DNA of 64,000 bases. Origin: Bartonella rattimassiliensis 15908 (GTDB lineage: Bacteria; Pseudomonadota; Alphaproteobacteria; Rhizobiales; Rhizobiaceae). The stretch spans positions 243,587 to 307,586 of the forward strand of contig NZ_JH725064.1 in NCBI RefSeq assembly GCF_000278215.1. Reading direction: 5' to 3'. A model generated the notes under the pieces. It was not told the DNA's origin and ran no database searches. It saw only the letters and a program-made list of their open reading frames with translations. Position 1 is the stretch's first letter. Every line of letters begins with the position of its first letter. Positions 29,500 to 39,004 of the stretch are shown in pieces. Both the position numbers and the translations under genes were made by a program.

Positions 29500-30130
29500 A
29501 AGTTCTTATACTGTAAATTTGTCGTCCCAAATTGTTTCATGTTAAATCAACAAAAATCATTCGCTTGCACATCACAGCAAGATTTGCGTATGAATAAAAG
29601 TAATTAAGAAAGAAAAAAGCTTTTTTTATGCCCCCCGTAAGTGCACAAGTCTATCGAACAACATTGGAGGTAGATAAAATAGATTATAATATCAACTTAC
29701 ATTTTGATTAAGCGTAAAAATGATTGCGCATAGTAATAATAGTAATATATGCAAAACTTTTTTAGTATCACATCAATTTTTTTTATTCCCATCCAGAGAT
29801 TATCCATAGATCCCCATCAATCTGATTTTTATGAATATAACGTAAAAAACGTATTTGCATAAAAAGCGCAAAGTCAAGTCAGAGAAGGTATTTGCAAAGT
29901 GAGATGTGTTACTGTCTTTTTTATTCGGTTTTACAATTTTCAAAAATACCTATACCTTTTAGAGAATGGAGATTGTGTATCACACTCTCTTTTTCTCTCG
30001 CTTTTCACAGAAAATCATCTCCTGCTGACAAAATAAAAGATCCAAAATTAAACTGACATTACATGTTACAAATTTACATGCTTTTGCTTTAAAGAAGCAT
30101 CTCTCAAGGTTCATCCTCCTCCGCTCATAA
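29500..30130 (+). pseudogene. Integrase-relic fragments in the right arm
   Basis: At 29545-29580, AAATCAACAAAAATCATTCGCTTGCACATCA is the family upstream element. At about 29630-29690 it reads ATGCCCCCC, then SAQVYRTTLEV in place of the integrase ARAVATLEAG. At 30075-30125 a second piece lies in the opposite orientation (CTTTAAAGAAGCATCTCTCAAGG, the complement of the LRDVSLK segment). The left arm carries the mirror images at about 21449-21499 and 21814-22074. Confidence 0.5.
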
Positions 30131-30294
30131 AAACTTATTTATGAAGAACTTTAATGCAATAATAAAAGGGAAATATTAGACGCTAGAAACATATTGGTTT
30201 ATCTTGAAAGATTGGAAGTTTGGACAGAGGATTTTTCTGTTGGTCTGCAGTTTGTAAAGAGAAAGAATTATTCTATATTTTGCGTTAGGCATAT

Positions 30295-30827
30295 GATGCT
30301 TTTGATACTCATAAAACAATATAAAAAGAGACAATAAAAACGCCAAGCATAATAATCCTACATAATTTTACATTATATTTTGATATGATAATCTACACGA
30401 ACATCTTCGTAAAATGGAAACAATAAACACTGAAAAATACTTCTTTAAAACAAGAATGTGTATTTGCAAGAAAATATTTGATTATCTTAAACCGTCCCCC
30501 CAAAAATAAGCATTAATCACAACACCACACTCAAGAACTTTTTAAAGATAAGCAATAGCTTAATTTTCTCTCCATACCTTTAGAGGATAAAGATTCTTAA
30601 CCAGCCGATCTATCAACAATAATCTGTTAACAGCCCTGTTTCTCTAAAACCAATCCCTCTTAACACCACCTTCTGAGATTCTATGGGCAAACCTTGCCTA
30701 AAAATACTCATCATCTACTCTAAAAAATACCTTATGTACAAAAATTTACATGGTCTTAAAATTTTGATAATATTACCATACTAAACGATGATGAAACGGT
30801 GATGTTTTGGAATACGCAAGATATAAA
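30295..30827. other. Spacer between right arm and heparinase-like gene
   Basis: No intact gene. 30340-30470 (plus) carries a further short integrase fragment (TTCGTAAAATGG for RREM, ACTTCTTTAAAACAAG for SLKQ). 30590-30630 weakly resembles the dispersed motif seen at 6607 and 46118. Confidence 0.35.
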
Positions 30828-32564
30828 CTATAAATTGGCACAATGTTCTGATTTTTCATCCAGTGCCTCACGGATAAAACGCCAACGAACTTTTTCCTGA
30901 AATGCAGGACGAAAATATAAAACAATCTGTTGTGTCCGCTGTGGTCCTGTTAATTCCGCAAAATCAATCGAATCTTCAAGACAAATATCTGCATCAGGTG
31001 AAATAAAATACCATATTTGCTGTTCCTTCACATTCTCATTTTTTACGGCTAAACATACACGCTTACCATCATAATTAACTTCAACGTATGGATGAATATG
31101 AAACCGAACAGCAACATAGTCTTGTTCACTCTTATATCTCTTTCCCCCCTTATTTGACATAAAAAAGCGATCAAATCCTTCAATCATATCTCCATTTGTC
31201 GCCAAAATAAGACCACGCTCATGAATAAGATTAAAAGAGCGCACATAACCATTATGACTCGCTATAAAACCTGTCTTCTCTGAATCCTCTATACGGCGTA
31301 CCTGCACATCCGTTGGTCCATTAAACAAAAAGGAAGCGCCGCTTTTCTTTTTTTTATAAAAACCCCCCACCGAACAATCATTAAGCGTAGCTGTTGAATG
31401 AGCTGAAGTAACACGTCCTAAATGTCGATAATCTTCCCGCCCATCAAGCTTCACCCCGGTATTGATAATAAAACGATGCCCTTGTGAAGACATTTCAAAA
31501 GACAAACACCCAGAACAAGCCTTCCATGCGACAGAGCGTGGTGGAAACTTTCCTGTATCTGCAAGCACTGTTGTTTTATTGGCTTTTAAACGCTGAAATC
31601 CTGAATAACGAGCATAACTAAAAGGCTGCCCTCCTGTTTCATCAAGTTCCAAAAGTTTCGATACTCGTTCCAACGCGAGGGGGCCAACCCCATTAAAATG
31701 CGCCAATGTTTGATCTTCATGAATAAAGAATCGTAAAGCTGGCAACATACGCTCAACAGAATCAATCAAAATACGTGGTGCTGTTTCATTGCTCCGCATA
31801 AAAAGATGACGTAAAGATAACAAATCTGATAACAAATTAAGCAAAATGATAGGACTACGGGAAATATGCCCACCATCAACTAAGATTTGACGAGAAAGCT
31901 CTTCTATAAGCGTAGTTTGTACCTTTTTTTTCACTACTGCACAAACAGGCAAAGCAAGAGATGCGAAATTCAAAGCTACTGCTGCTTGTAAGCGTTGGTC
32001 ATTGTGCTCCATACTGCAAATTGTTACGCGCAAATAACGAAATTGCAAACCAAGCGCACGTAAAAAGCGTTTTTCAAACCGCTCAGTTGCCCCTTTTAAC
32101 AACATTTTTGAATGACAAATCCACGAAATCAATCTCCGCGCCACAACAGGATCACTCCAGGCAAGACCTTTTACCTTCTTACCAGCATGTTCGAGCCAAT
32201 CTTCTAAAAGAGAGCGCGCATGTGCAGAAGCTAAATCACTTTCTGCTGCCTCCATATGGCGCAACCAATGAAAATCATGTAGAGCCGCCTCCCATTCCAG
32301 CGTTGGCGGCACTAATGAAAATGGTGAAACAGCACCAGAATGAACAATATGACCAGCAAAAGCAAAACGGCCATGATAAAATTCATGCGCCATCATCGGA
32401 TCAGACACATGCAAATCAATAGGATGGGCTAAAATTTTATGAGGACTAAACCCTGAAAATCGCCAACGAAATAATGGTCCAACCCATAAACGCCGCATAA
32501 CGTACTGCAGCGTATCGACATAGGCTGCCACTTTTACCTGAGAAGCTTTTACCGCAACCGCCAA
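30828..32564 (-). CDS. Heparinase II/III family protein
   Basis: A 578-aa protein with the alphaproteobacterial heparinase II/III-like layout. An N-terminal alpha/alpha toroid includes DFHWLRHMEA and DWLEHAGK, the central segment FNGVGPLALERV follows, and a C-terminal beta-sandwich has GRVTSAHSTATLNDCSVG and the VRFHIHPYVEVNYDG strand region. The substrate is not known, since members of this family are found without glycosaminoglycan targets and may act on cell-envelope polysaccharide. It follows rsmB in the same orientation, as in Brucella-like relatives where purH comes next. Here the next purH copy on this strand is the truncated one. Confidence 0.85.
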   Translation of the reverse strand: MAVAVKASQVKVAAYVDTLQYVMRRLWVGPLFRWRFSGFSPHKILAHPIDLHVSDPMMAHEFYHGRFAFAGHIVHSGAVSPFSLVPPTLEWEAALHDFHWLRHMEAAESDLASAHARSLLEDWLEHAGKKVKGLAWSDPVVARRLISWICHSKMLLKGATERFEKRFLRALGLQFRYLRVTICSMEHNDQRLQAAVALNFASLALPVCAVVKKKVQTTLIEELSRQILVDGGHISRSPIILLNLLSDLLSLRHLFMRSNETAPRILIDSVERMLPALRFFIHEDQTLAHFNGVGPLALERVSKLLELDETGGQPFSYARYSGFQRLKANKTTVLADTGKFPPRSVAWKACSGCLSFEMSSQGHRFIINTGVKLDGREDYRHLGRVTSAHSTATLNDCSVGGFYKKKKSGASFLFNGPTDVQVRRIEDSEKTGFIASHNGYVRSFNLIHERGLILATNGDMIEGFDRFFMSNKGGKRYKSEQDYVAVRFHIHPYVEVNYDGKRVCLAVKNENVKEQQIWYFISPDADICLEDSIDFAELTGPQRTQQIVLYFRPAFQEKVRWRFIREALDEKSEHCANL

Positions 32565-32628
32565 AATTCCATCTCCATTTATGCTGAATCGAGTATAATT
32601 TCGACCATTTTTGTAAATGAAGCGTTAA

Positions 32629-33993
32629 TTAAGCAACTTTTCGTAAACGCGCAGCGAAAAAACCATCCATTCCTAAAAATGCAGTTTGCTTAGCATCAAA
32701 ATTTTTATGACAAAAATTCGCAGGTGTTGTACGCAACATCCCCTCACAAAGCAAATGTTCTAGGGCTCCCATTTCCTTTGGACAAATAGGATCTAAAACA
32801 ATGTCAGTGCGTGTTGATAAAATTTTCCCAATAAGATCTTCGCCTTCTTCTCTTGCCAATGAACAATTAGAAAAAACAATCCGTCCTCCTTCCTTGATCA
32901 AAGCAATTGCTGCGACAAGCAAATCATATTGTAATGCTGCTAATTTAACGATATCATTTTTTGATTTTGTCCATAAAATATCTGGATGACGGCGAATCGT
33001 TCCTGTAGAAGAACAAGGAGCATCAAGAAGAACCGCGTCAAAAAGCTGCGTAGGATGAAAATTTCTCACGTCCCCCTGCCAAATGTGAACTGAAAAATGA
33101 AGTCGTTCCATATTTTCTTTTAAACGCTTTACGCGGTTAGAAGAAAGCTCAATTGCTGTCACCTGCGCCCCCTGCAAAGCCAATTGCGCTGTTTTTCCCC
33201 CAGGGCTCGCACAAAGATCAGCCACGCGTTTACCCCGCAGTTCTCCCAGTAAACAAACAGGCAACGCAGCAGCAAAATCCTGAACCCACCAACCACCTTC
33301 ACGATAGCCAGGTAAATCAGCAACAGAACATTCCAGACGATTCAATCGAATAGAACCATTGGGCAACACCACACCACCAAGCTTTTCAGCCCATCTAACA
33401 CTATCAGATATTACTGTTAAATCGAGAGGAGGCTCCACGCTTTGAATTGCTATAATCTGATGTGCCTTTTCCATCCCATAAGTTGATACTAAAAGTTGTC
33501 CAAACCACGCTGGAACATCTTCAATGGTAGGAATTAATCGGCGTAGAGATACTGCCTCTCGCGCAACATTTCGCAAAAGAGCATTCACTACCCCCGCAAA
33601 ACGCTGCATACGAGGATCAAGTTTTGCCACCCGTACAGCTAAATCAATAGCCGCATGATCAGGAATATCAAGATAAAGAATTTGCGCAACACTGATATGC
33701 AAAAGATGCTGAAGTGAAAGTGCCTGTAAAGGCAAAGGACGTGCCAAAAAGCGTGAGAGAGCCGTCGTAATTTGCCCTCGATGACGCAATGAAGCTGTCA
33801 AAATAGCCCGACACAACAAACGATCTCGTTGTGAAAGTTTTAAATATTGTGGATGCCCATATTCATTATCTATCAAACCAGAAAGCGACGTACACTTATC
33901 AAGCACTGCCCCTAAAAGACGCACACACACCTGCCGTACAGCTAATCCTGGAACATTTTTTTCAGACACATGCCCCACTTTTTTGTGTTTCAA
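32629..33993 (-). CDS. rsmB: 16S rRNA m5C methyltransferase (RsmB/Sun family)
   Basis: A 454-aa protein. The N-terminal NusB-like RNA-binding domain (about 10-150) has RDRLLCRAILTASLRHRGQI and PDHAAIDLAVRVAK. The C-terminal SAM-dependent domain has VADLCASPGGKTAQLA (SAM binding), LLDAPCSSTGTIRRHPDI with the Pro-Cys motif, and FSNCSLAREEGEDLI carrying the second catalytic cysteine. It modifies C967-type positions of 16S rRNA in the family. It lies between htpX and the heparinase-like gene, all on the minus strand. Confidence 0.93.
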   Translation of the reverse strand: MKHKKVGHVSEKNVPGLAVRQVCVRLLGAVLDKCTSLSGLIDNEYGHPQYLKLSQRDRLLCRAILTASLRHRGQITTALSRFLARPLPLQALSLQHLLHISVAQILYLDIPDHAAIDLAVRVAKLDPRMQRFAGVVNALLRNVAREAVSLRRLIPTIEDVPAWFGQLLVSTYGMEKAHQIIAIQSVEPPLDLTVISDSVRWAEKLGGVVLPNGSIRLNRLECSVADLPGYREGGWWVQDFAAALPVCLLGELRGKRVADLCASPGGKTAQLALQGAQVTAIELSSNRVKRLKENMERLHFSVHIWQGDVRNFHPTQLFDAVLLDAPCSSTGTIRRHPDILWTKSKNDIVKLAALQYDLLVAAIALIKEGGRIVFSNCSLAREEGEDLIGKILSTRTDIVLDPICPKEMGALEHLLCEGMLRTTPANFCHKNFDAKQTAFLGMDGFFAARLRKVA

Positions 33994-34040
33994 AACAACA
34001 CCTTTATATCACTGTTTTCTCAAAGGCTCCCTCAATAACT

Positions 34041-35087
34041 CTATGAACGAGATCTTTTTGAATTTTCATAACGAAGCCAAGAAGGGCGTTTTGTAACGCG
34101 CTGAAAAGAATCATCTTCTGTCGCATCTGATGTATGAACCCAACCACTATGAAAATTTTCATAGTTCATCCCGTTGCTTTTTTCATGAATACTGCCTTCT
34201 TCATTCCATTCCACACTTTTGACAAGAGCCCCTTTCATCTCTTCTGCTTGCCGATAAAGAGCGGCGATACGATTTGCAGTTGCTGGATGTGTTGAAAAAA
34301 GACTATCCGCTCCCTCACCACTCAAAGGATTAATAATAAACAGATGGGCGGTTGCTGGATTATGCTCTGCTTCTTCATTATATACTCCATTTCCCCCATC
34401 AGCAATTTTACGCAATGCCGAGGCCAACCATAAAGGATTACCGCATATTTCAGCTCCCCTCCGATCTGCAGCATATTCACGCGTACGGCTAATCGCCATT
34501 TGCACCAGCATCGCTGCAAAAGGTGCCACGAGCAATGCAATAAACCCTCCAATTGCCCCAACACCATGAGAATCTTCTGAAGAGTTGCGTTGTCCTCCCA
34601 TAAAAAAAGCGAAATTACCAAGCATTGAGATTGCCCCTGCAATTGTTGCAGTTAGAGTCATTGTTAACGTATCACGATGTTCAATATGTGCGAGTTCATG
34701 CGCCATAACTCCAGCAATTTCCTCAGCACTTAACCGTTTTAACAATCCAGTACTTGCAGCAACAGCTGCATTTTGCGGGTTACGTCCCGTTGCAAAAGCA
34801 TTTGGCTGTTCATTCTCAATAACATAAACTTTTGGTTGAGGAAGAGAAGCCCTTTGTGCTAAATCGCTTACAATTTTATAGTAAACCGGTGCTGAGTGCT
34901 GATCAACTTCACGTGCCCCATACATGCGTAAAACGATTTTATCTGAATTCCAATAAGAAAAAAAGTTTAAAGCACTTGCCATCAAAAGAGCAATGACCAT
35001 GCCACTGCCCCCTCCAATAAGATAACCAACCCCCATAAAAAGAGCGGTCAAAAAAGCCAAAAGCATGGCTGTACGCATTATGTTCAT
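34041..35087 (-). CDS. htpX: Membrane zinc metalloprotease HtpX
   Basis: Inner-membrane M48 protease for membrane-protein quality control, 348 aa. N-terminal helices are at about 6-24 and 28-45, the zinc motif HELAH at 130-134, two further helices lie around 145-165 and 178-200, and the [14 protein letters not shown] segment supplies the third zinc ligand. The C-terminal region has [15 protein letters not shown]. The last 50 or so residues form a polar tail. The length is slightly above the usual 290-320 aa because of this tail. Confidence 0.95.
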   Translation of the reverse strand: MNIMRTAMLLAFLTALFMGVGYLIGGGSGMVIALLMASALNFFSYWNSDKIVLRMYGAREVDQHSAPVYYKIVSDLAQRASLPQPKVYVIENEQPNAFATGRNPQNAAVAASTGLLKRLSAEEIAGVMAHELAHIEHRDTLTMTLTATIAGAISMLGNFAFFMGGQRNSSEDSHGVGAIGGFIALLVAPFAAMLVQMAISRTREYAADRRGAEICGNPLWLASALRKIADGGNGVYNEEAEHNPATAHLFIINPLSGEGADSLFSTHPATANRIAALYRQAEEMKGALVKSVEWNEEGSIHEKSNGMNYENFHSGWVHTSDATEDDSFQRVTKRPSWLRYENSKRSRS

Positions 35088-35170
35088 TCCTAAAAAAACT
35101 CCATGATAAAATACAATCTATACTATATGATGGGGTTTACTTTCTGCTTCTTCAATGGAATAGGTGTAAA

Positions 35171-35386
35171 ATGAATAAAAAAGATGAGAAAAAAAAACCA
35201 AAAAACGCAAATTTCATTAAACAACAATCTCTTTCTCCCGCAGCACAACGCGCCCTCAAAGAAGCTGAAGAAAGGCGAAAAAGCGAAGCAAAAAAAGAAC
35301 AACCTTTAGAAAATGGTGGACGCGGCGGTAAAGACCCTTCCCGCTATGGAGACTGGGAAATTAAAGGCCGCGCTATTGACTTTTAA
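35171..35386 (+). CDS. DUF1674 / SDHAF4-like succinate dehydrogenase assembly factor
   Basis: A 71-aa basic protein with the C-terminal signature GGRGGKDPSRYGDWEIKGRAIDF, which defines DUF1674, the family of mitochondrial SDHAF4. In eukaryotes this factor binds the flavinylated SdhA subunit. A matching role for SdhA in this organism is inferred. The N-terminal half is Lys/Glu-rich and low complexity. It is divergent from htpX and convergent with rpsP. Confidence 0.88.
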   Translation: MNKKDEKKKPKNANFIKQQSLSPAAQRALKEAEERRKSEAKKEQPLENGGRGGKDPSRYGDWEIKGRAIDF

Positions 35387-35402
35387 AACTAAAAAACAAC
35401 GC

Positions 35403-35455
35403 TTCTTAAAAACAACTATTTAAAGAAGATCCGTTTTTGTTAAGTAAAAACGGAG
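35403..35455. terminator. Bidirectional terminator between DUF1674 gene and rpsP
   Basis: The perfect 8-bp stem CCGTTTTT (35431-35438) / AAAAACGG (35446-35453) has a 7-base loop and lies between two convergent genes. A weaker CTTCTT/AAGAAG pair precedes it. There is no strong U-tract after the stem on either strand, so efficiency is doubtful. Confidence 0.45.
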
Positions 35456-35509
35456 AACATTTATTCTTTTAGAATTTTCAAAGACGTTTTGACTAAACGA
35501 TGACACTTC

Positions 35510-35884
35510 TTATTCTGAAACAGAATCTGCTTCAGCAGCAGCGGCTGTTTCTTCAGCTGCTTGCTTTGCTGCTGCCATACGTTCTTGTGCTTTTTTACCC
35601 GGTTCACCTTTATGTGGATTATTGCGGGTTGGGCGTTTTTTTAAACCAGCCGCATCTAAAAACCGTAAAACGCGATCTGTTGGTTGAGCTCCTTGCCCAA
35701 GCCAATACTGGATACGCTCTTCATTAAGTTTTACCCTCGGTCCGCCTTTAGGCAACATTGGATCCCATGCACCAACACGTTCAAGAAATCGTCCATCGCG
35801 CGGACTACGCACATCTGCAACAACGATATGATAATAAGGACGTTTTTTTGAACCTCCACGGGACAAACGAATTTTCAATGCCAT
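35510..35884 (-). CDS. rpsP: 30S ribosomal protein S16
   Basis: A 124-aa bS16 with [26 protein letters not shown], the diagnostic N-terminus (residue range 1-26), then [13 protein letters not shown] and [21 protein letters not shown]. The Ala/Glu-rich C-terminal extension is usual in alphaproteobacteria. It is 16 bases downstream of the chorismate mutase gene, in the ffh-aroQ-rpsP set. In relatives rimM commonly follows, but here rimM is about 22 kb away. Confidence 0.97.
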   Translation of the reverse strand: MALKIRLSRGGSKKRPYYHIVVADVRSPRDGRFLERVGAWDPMLPKGGPRVKLNEERIQYWLGQGAQPTDRVLRFLDAAGLKKRPTRNNPHKGEPGKKAQERMAAAKQAAEETAAAAEADSVSE

Positions 35885-35900
35885 ATTTTATCTCCTATTG

Positions 35901-36230
35901 TCAGCTCTGGCTTTCGTTTAACTTAACTTTTTTTGTTTTTTGCTTTTCATCAATCATTTCATGATGACGCACAACTTCTTTAATAATAAATTTTAAAAAT
36001 CTTTCAGCAAAATCCGGATCAAGATGACTATCCATCGCCAATTGCCGCAAACGCGCTACCTGATGTTGCTCACGCAGAGGATCTACTTTAGGCAAATTAT
36101 AACGGGCTTTTAAGTGCCCAACAGCTTTTGTACAACGAAAACGCTCTGCTAAAATATGAATCAAGGTAGCATCAAAATTATCAATAGACGCCCGTAAATG
36201 CGCCAATTCGTTTAATACTGTTTCCTGCAT
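35901..36230 (-). CDS. Chorismate mutase (AroQ class)
   Basis: The start is set at the ATG at 36230, giving 109 aa, because the frame upstream overlaps the ffh coding end and has an unlike composition. The AroQ helical pattern is visible: LRASIDNFDATLIHILAERF, then KAVGHLKARYNLPKVDPLRE with the active-site Arg/Lys residues, and FAERFLKFIIKEVVRHHE. It converts chorismate to prephenate, feeding the tyrA-type dehydrogenase at 54262. It lies between ffh and rpsP with short spacing, a normal Rhizobiales arrangement. Confidence 0.93.
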   Translation of the reverse strand: MQETVLNELAHLRASIDNFDATLIHILAERFRCTKAVGHLKARYNLPKVDPLREQHQVARLRQLAMDSHLDPDFAERFLKFIIKEVVRHHEMIDEKQKTKKVKLNESQS

Positions 36231-36255
36231 CACTATTCCTTTCCCTCTTTGCATC

Positions 36256-37836
36256 TTATTTTTTCTTAAAATGCTGAGGAAATTCTCCCCTATCAGCAAT
36301 GCCATTGGAAAGACCAGGAAATATAGGACCACGTCCCGGAAGTCCGGGCAAAATCTTCCCTCCATTACCATTTTCAATCTGCTTTTGAAGCGTTGAGAAT
36401 TGCTTTGGATCCAATCCCGATAAATCAGGCATAGCTGGAGAATTTCCACCCAATTTTCCCATATCTCCCACCCCCATTTTGGAACCAAGCCCTCCCAACA
36501 TTTTTTCCATCAAACCACTTTTTCCTTTATTTCCTTTACCGCCCATAGCTTTCATCATATCAGCCATTTGTCGATACATTTTCAAAAGTTTATTAATATC
36601 AGCCGCCGTTGTACCGGACCCCTTAGCAATTCGTTGTTTTCGACTATGTTTTAAAATCTCTGGATTTGCACGTTCTTGAAGTGTCATGGATGAAATAATA
36701 GCCAATTGACGATTAAACAAACGATCATCAAGACCGGCTGCAGCAATTTGTTCTTTGACTTTTCCCAATCCTGGCAACATACTCATAATACCGCTCATTC
36801 CGCCAAGTTTTTTCATTTTATGCAGCTGTTCAGCAAGATCATTCAGATCAAATTTTCCTGCTTGCATTTTTTTTGCAAAAGCAGCAGCTTTCTCATGATC
36901 CATTGTTTCAGCAGCTTTTTCAACCAAAGAAACGATATCCCCCATTCCGAGAATACGATCAGCAATACGACTAGGATGAAAGTCTTCTAAATTATCTATT
37001 TTTTCACCAGTTCCAATTGCTTTAATTGGCTTACCTGTAACAGCACGCATGGAAAGAGCAGCACCACCGCGTCCATCACTATCCATTCGTGTTAAAATAA
37101 TCCCTGTAATTCCTACACGTTCATCAAAAGAACGGGCGAGATGAACGGCATCTTGCCCCGTCAAGCTATCAGCCACTAACATAACCTCATGAGGAAGGGA
37201 ACAAGCTTTAATTTCAGCCAATTCAAGCATCAAAGCTTCATCAATATGATTACGTCCTGCTGTATCAAGAAGAAGCACATCATAACCGCCTAATTTAGCG
37301 GCTTGCACGGCACGTGCTGTAATATCCACAGGCAACTGTCCTGCAATGATAGATAAGCTTTCAAGTTTTGCCTGTTCTCCTAATTGGCGCAATTGTTCCT
37401 GTGCAGCAGGACGACGTGTGTCTAAAGACGCCATGAGAACTTTTTTATTGTGCTTATCAGTTAAACGTTTTGCAAGCTTTGCTGTTGTGGTTGTTTTTCC
37501 TGAACCTTGCAAACCAACCATCATGATAACAACTGGTGCTGGTGCATTTAAATCACTCAGAACGCTTTCATTTCCAAGGATATGAATCAATTCATCATGA
37601 ACAATCTTAACCACCATTTGTCCAGGTTTAATTGATTTAATAATTTCGGCCCCAACAGCTTTTTCACGAATTCTATCGATAAATGACCGTACAACATCAA
37701 GGGCAACATCAGCTTCCAATAAAGCGCGACGAATTTCACGCAGTGCCTCTGCAACATCCTGCTCCGACAAAGCGCCACGCCCCGTTAAATGAGACAGAAT
37801 AGAACCAAGTCGTTCTTGCAAAGATTCAAACATCAT
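36256..37836 (-). CDS. ffh: Signal recognition particle protein Ffh
   Basis: SRP54 GTPase (526 aa) that binds 4.5S RNA and signal sequences and docks with FtsY. The N domain is at about 1-90. The G domain has G1 GLQGSGKTTTTAK, DTRRPAAQEQL, DTAGR and TRMDSDGRGGAALS. The Met-rich M domain is at about 300-430, with SMLPGLGK and the KQRIAKGSGTT RNA-binding segment. The C-terminal Gly/Met/Pro-rich extension is longer than in E. coli. It is first gene of the ffh-aroQ-rpsP set and is preceded by a structured leader. Confidence 0.97.
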   Translation of the reverse strand: MMFESLQERLGSILSHLTGRGALSEQDVAEALREIRRALLEADVALDVVRSFIDRIREKAVGAEIIKSIKPGQMVVKIVHDELIHILGNESVLSDLNAPAPVVIMMVGLQGSGKTTTTAKLAKRLTDKHNKKVLMASLDTRRPAAQEQLRQLGEQAKLESLSIIAGQLPVDITARAVQAAKLGGYDVLLLDTAGRNHIDEALMLELAEIKACSLPHEVMLVADSLTGQDAVHLARSFDERVGITGIILTRMDSDGRGGAALSMRAVTGKPIKAIGTGEKIDNLEDFHPSRIADRILGMGDIVSLVEKAAETMDHEKAAAFAKKMQAGKFDLNDLAEQLHKMKKLGGMSGIMSMLPGLGKVKEQIAAAGLDDRLFNRQLAIISSMTLQERANPEILKHSRKQRIAKGSGTTAADINKLLKMYRQMADMMKAMGGKGNKGKSGLMEKMLGGLGSKMGVGDMGKLGGNSPAMPDLSGLDPKQFSTLQKQIENGNGGKILPGLPGRGPIFPGLSNGIADRGEFPQHFKKK

Positions 37837-37849
37837 TCACCTCGTTATC

Positions 37850-37990
37850 GTTGCATAACAAACAAACCAAAGTAGCATCCGAGAACGCACCGCGCCGTCG
37901 GATGTTGACCTCTGAGATCTCTTTATACCCTTAAAGTGGGGTCTCAGTCGGTGGCTCCAAGTTAATTTTGTCACTGAAAGCTCGCTCCTT
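37850..37990 (-). promoter_or_regulatory. Structured 5' leader upstream of ffh
   Basis: A GC-rich island in AT-rich DNA with two hairpins. One is ATCCGA (37877-37882) / TCGGAT (37898-37903) around a GC-rich loop. The other is TGAGAT (37913-37918) / GTCTCA (37941-37946, one G-T pair). The region is not coding, lies 14 to 150 bases upstream of ffh, and could be a cis-acting leader or a small RNA on either strand. I do not recognise it as a specific named family. Confidence 0.5.
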
Positions 37991-38075
37991 CAAACAATAA
38001 AACCCTAACTTTGTCAAGATTTATCATAAAATGCCTTTAATCTTTAATTATACGAAGCAATAAAAACAACGAATT

Positions 38076-38732
38076 TTACACGCCAAAACTTTCAAGTTCA
38101 ACACACATAAAACAACTTGTTTCCTGTTCCATACTCCATAATTTTCCGCTAGAGATATCGAACCAAACCCCATGCAATGTCAAAAAACCTTGATCTTTTC
38201 TAAACTTTATCCACGGGAACGTCTCTAAATTTCTTAACGAATGGCGAATAGAAAGCTGCTCTAATGCCGTCTGTTTTTCTGGCCACGACAGTAACTTATT
38301 ATTCAAAACAATTTCTGCTGCCGGCGCTAAAAGACTTATCCATTGACCAATAAAATCATTTGACGGTAAAGATTTACACGTTTCCTTAAGAGCGGTACAA
38401 ACTCCCCCACAGTGGGCATGCCCAAAAACAACAATATGTTTTACCTCAAGCAATTGCACAGCATATTCAAGAGCTGCTGATGTTGCATGATAGTTGTTAT
38501 CAGGAGAAAAAGGAGGAACCACATTTGCTACATTGCGCAAGGTAAAAATTTCTCCTGGCTTAGCATCAAAAATCACTTCTGGTATTGTGCGCGAATCACA
38601 ACAAGCAATGACCAAAACTTCAGGTTTCTGCCCCTCAATTGCCAGTTGCTGATAATGCGCTGTTTTATATGAAAAATGATTGTTTATAAAGTTTTTGTAA
38701 CCCCTTAAAAGTCTTTCTGGTAAATGCGTCAT
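38076..38732 (-). CDS. Beta-class carbonic anhydrase
   Basis: A 218-aa zinc enzyme interconverting CO2 and bicarbonate. Zinc ligands are Cys45 (ACCDSR, with the Asp46/Arg48 dyad), His105 and Cys108 (GHAHCGGV). The RNVANVVPP segment and the HGVWFDISSGKL C-terminal strand are typical. Length and motif order are normal. It stands alone, oriented with ffh but separated by about 240 bases containing the ffh leader. It is likely to supply bicarbonate for carboxylation reactions. Confidence 0.95.
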   Translation of the reverse strand: MTHLPERLLRGYKNFINNHFSYKTAHYQQLAIEGQKPEVLVIACCDSRTIPEVIFDAKPGEIFTLRNVANVVPPFSPDNNYHATSAALEYAVQLLEVKHIVVFGHAHCGGVCTALKETCKSLPSNDFIGQWISLLAPAAEIVLNNKLLSWPEKQTALEQLSIRHSLRNLETFPWIKFRKDQGFLTLHGVWFDISSGKLWSMEQETSCFMCVELESFGV

Positions 38733-39004
38733 TCTCTCTTTAACTTTTGCTTATATTTACTTTCATTTTGTGTATTTAAAAACTATTAATATACAAAACT
38801 ACTAAAAATACCTTTTCATTGACGTTCATTGACGCAAAATATTTCTTTGAAATATAAACTATTACTAAAAAATAGCAAAAACAAATTCATTCCTTCCAAA
38901 TAAAGAGCTATTTTCTTTAGGAAGAAGATGTTACAGTATAAAAAAATATAACGGTCTACTCTTAAATAATATCAAAAAGACCCTTACGAGCACAAAAAGG
39001 GAGA

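Larger units (their letters stand above)
27768..30294 (+). repeat. Right arm of the 2,527-bp inverted repeat
   Basis: Reverse complement of 21280-23806. The inner boundary falls inside purH (codon 190). The outer boundary is at GGCATAT (ending 30294), after which the flanks diverge. The high identity over non-coding and relic DNA implies recent duplication or ongoing gene conversion. Confidence 0.95.

Noticed and set aside
35901-36488. Longer 195-codon form of the chorismate mutase gene
   Set aside because: The extra N-terminus overlaps the ffh 3' coding region; the family length and start fit the ATG at 36230.
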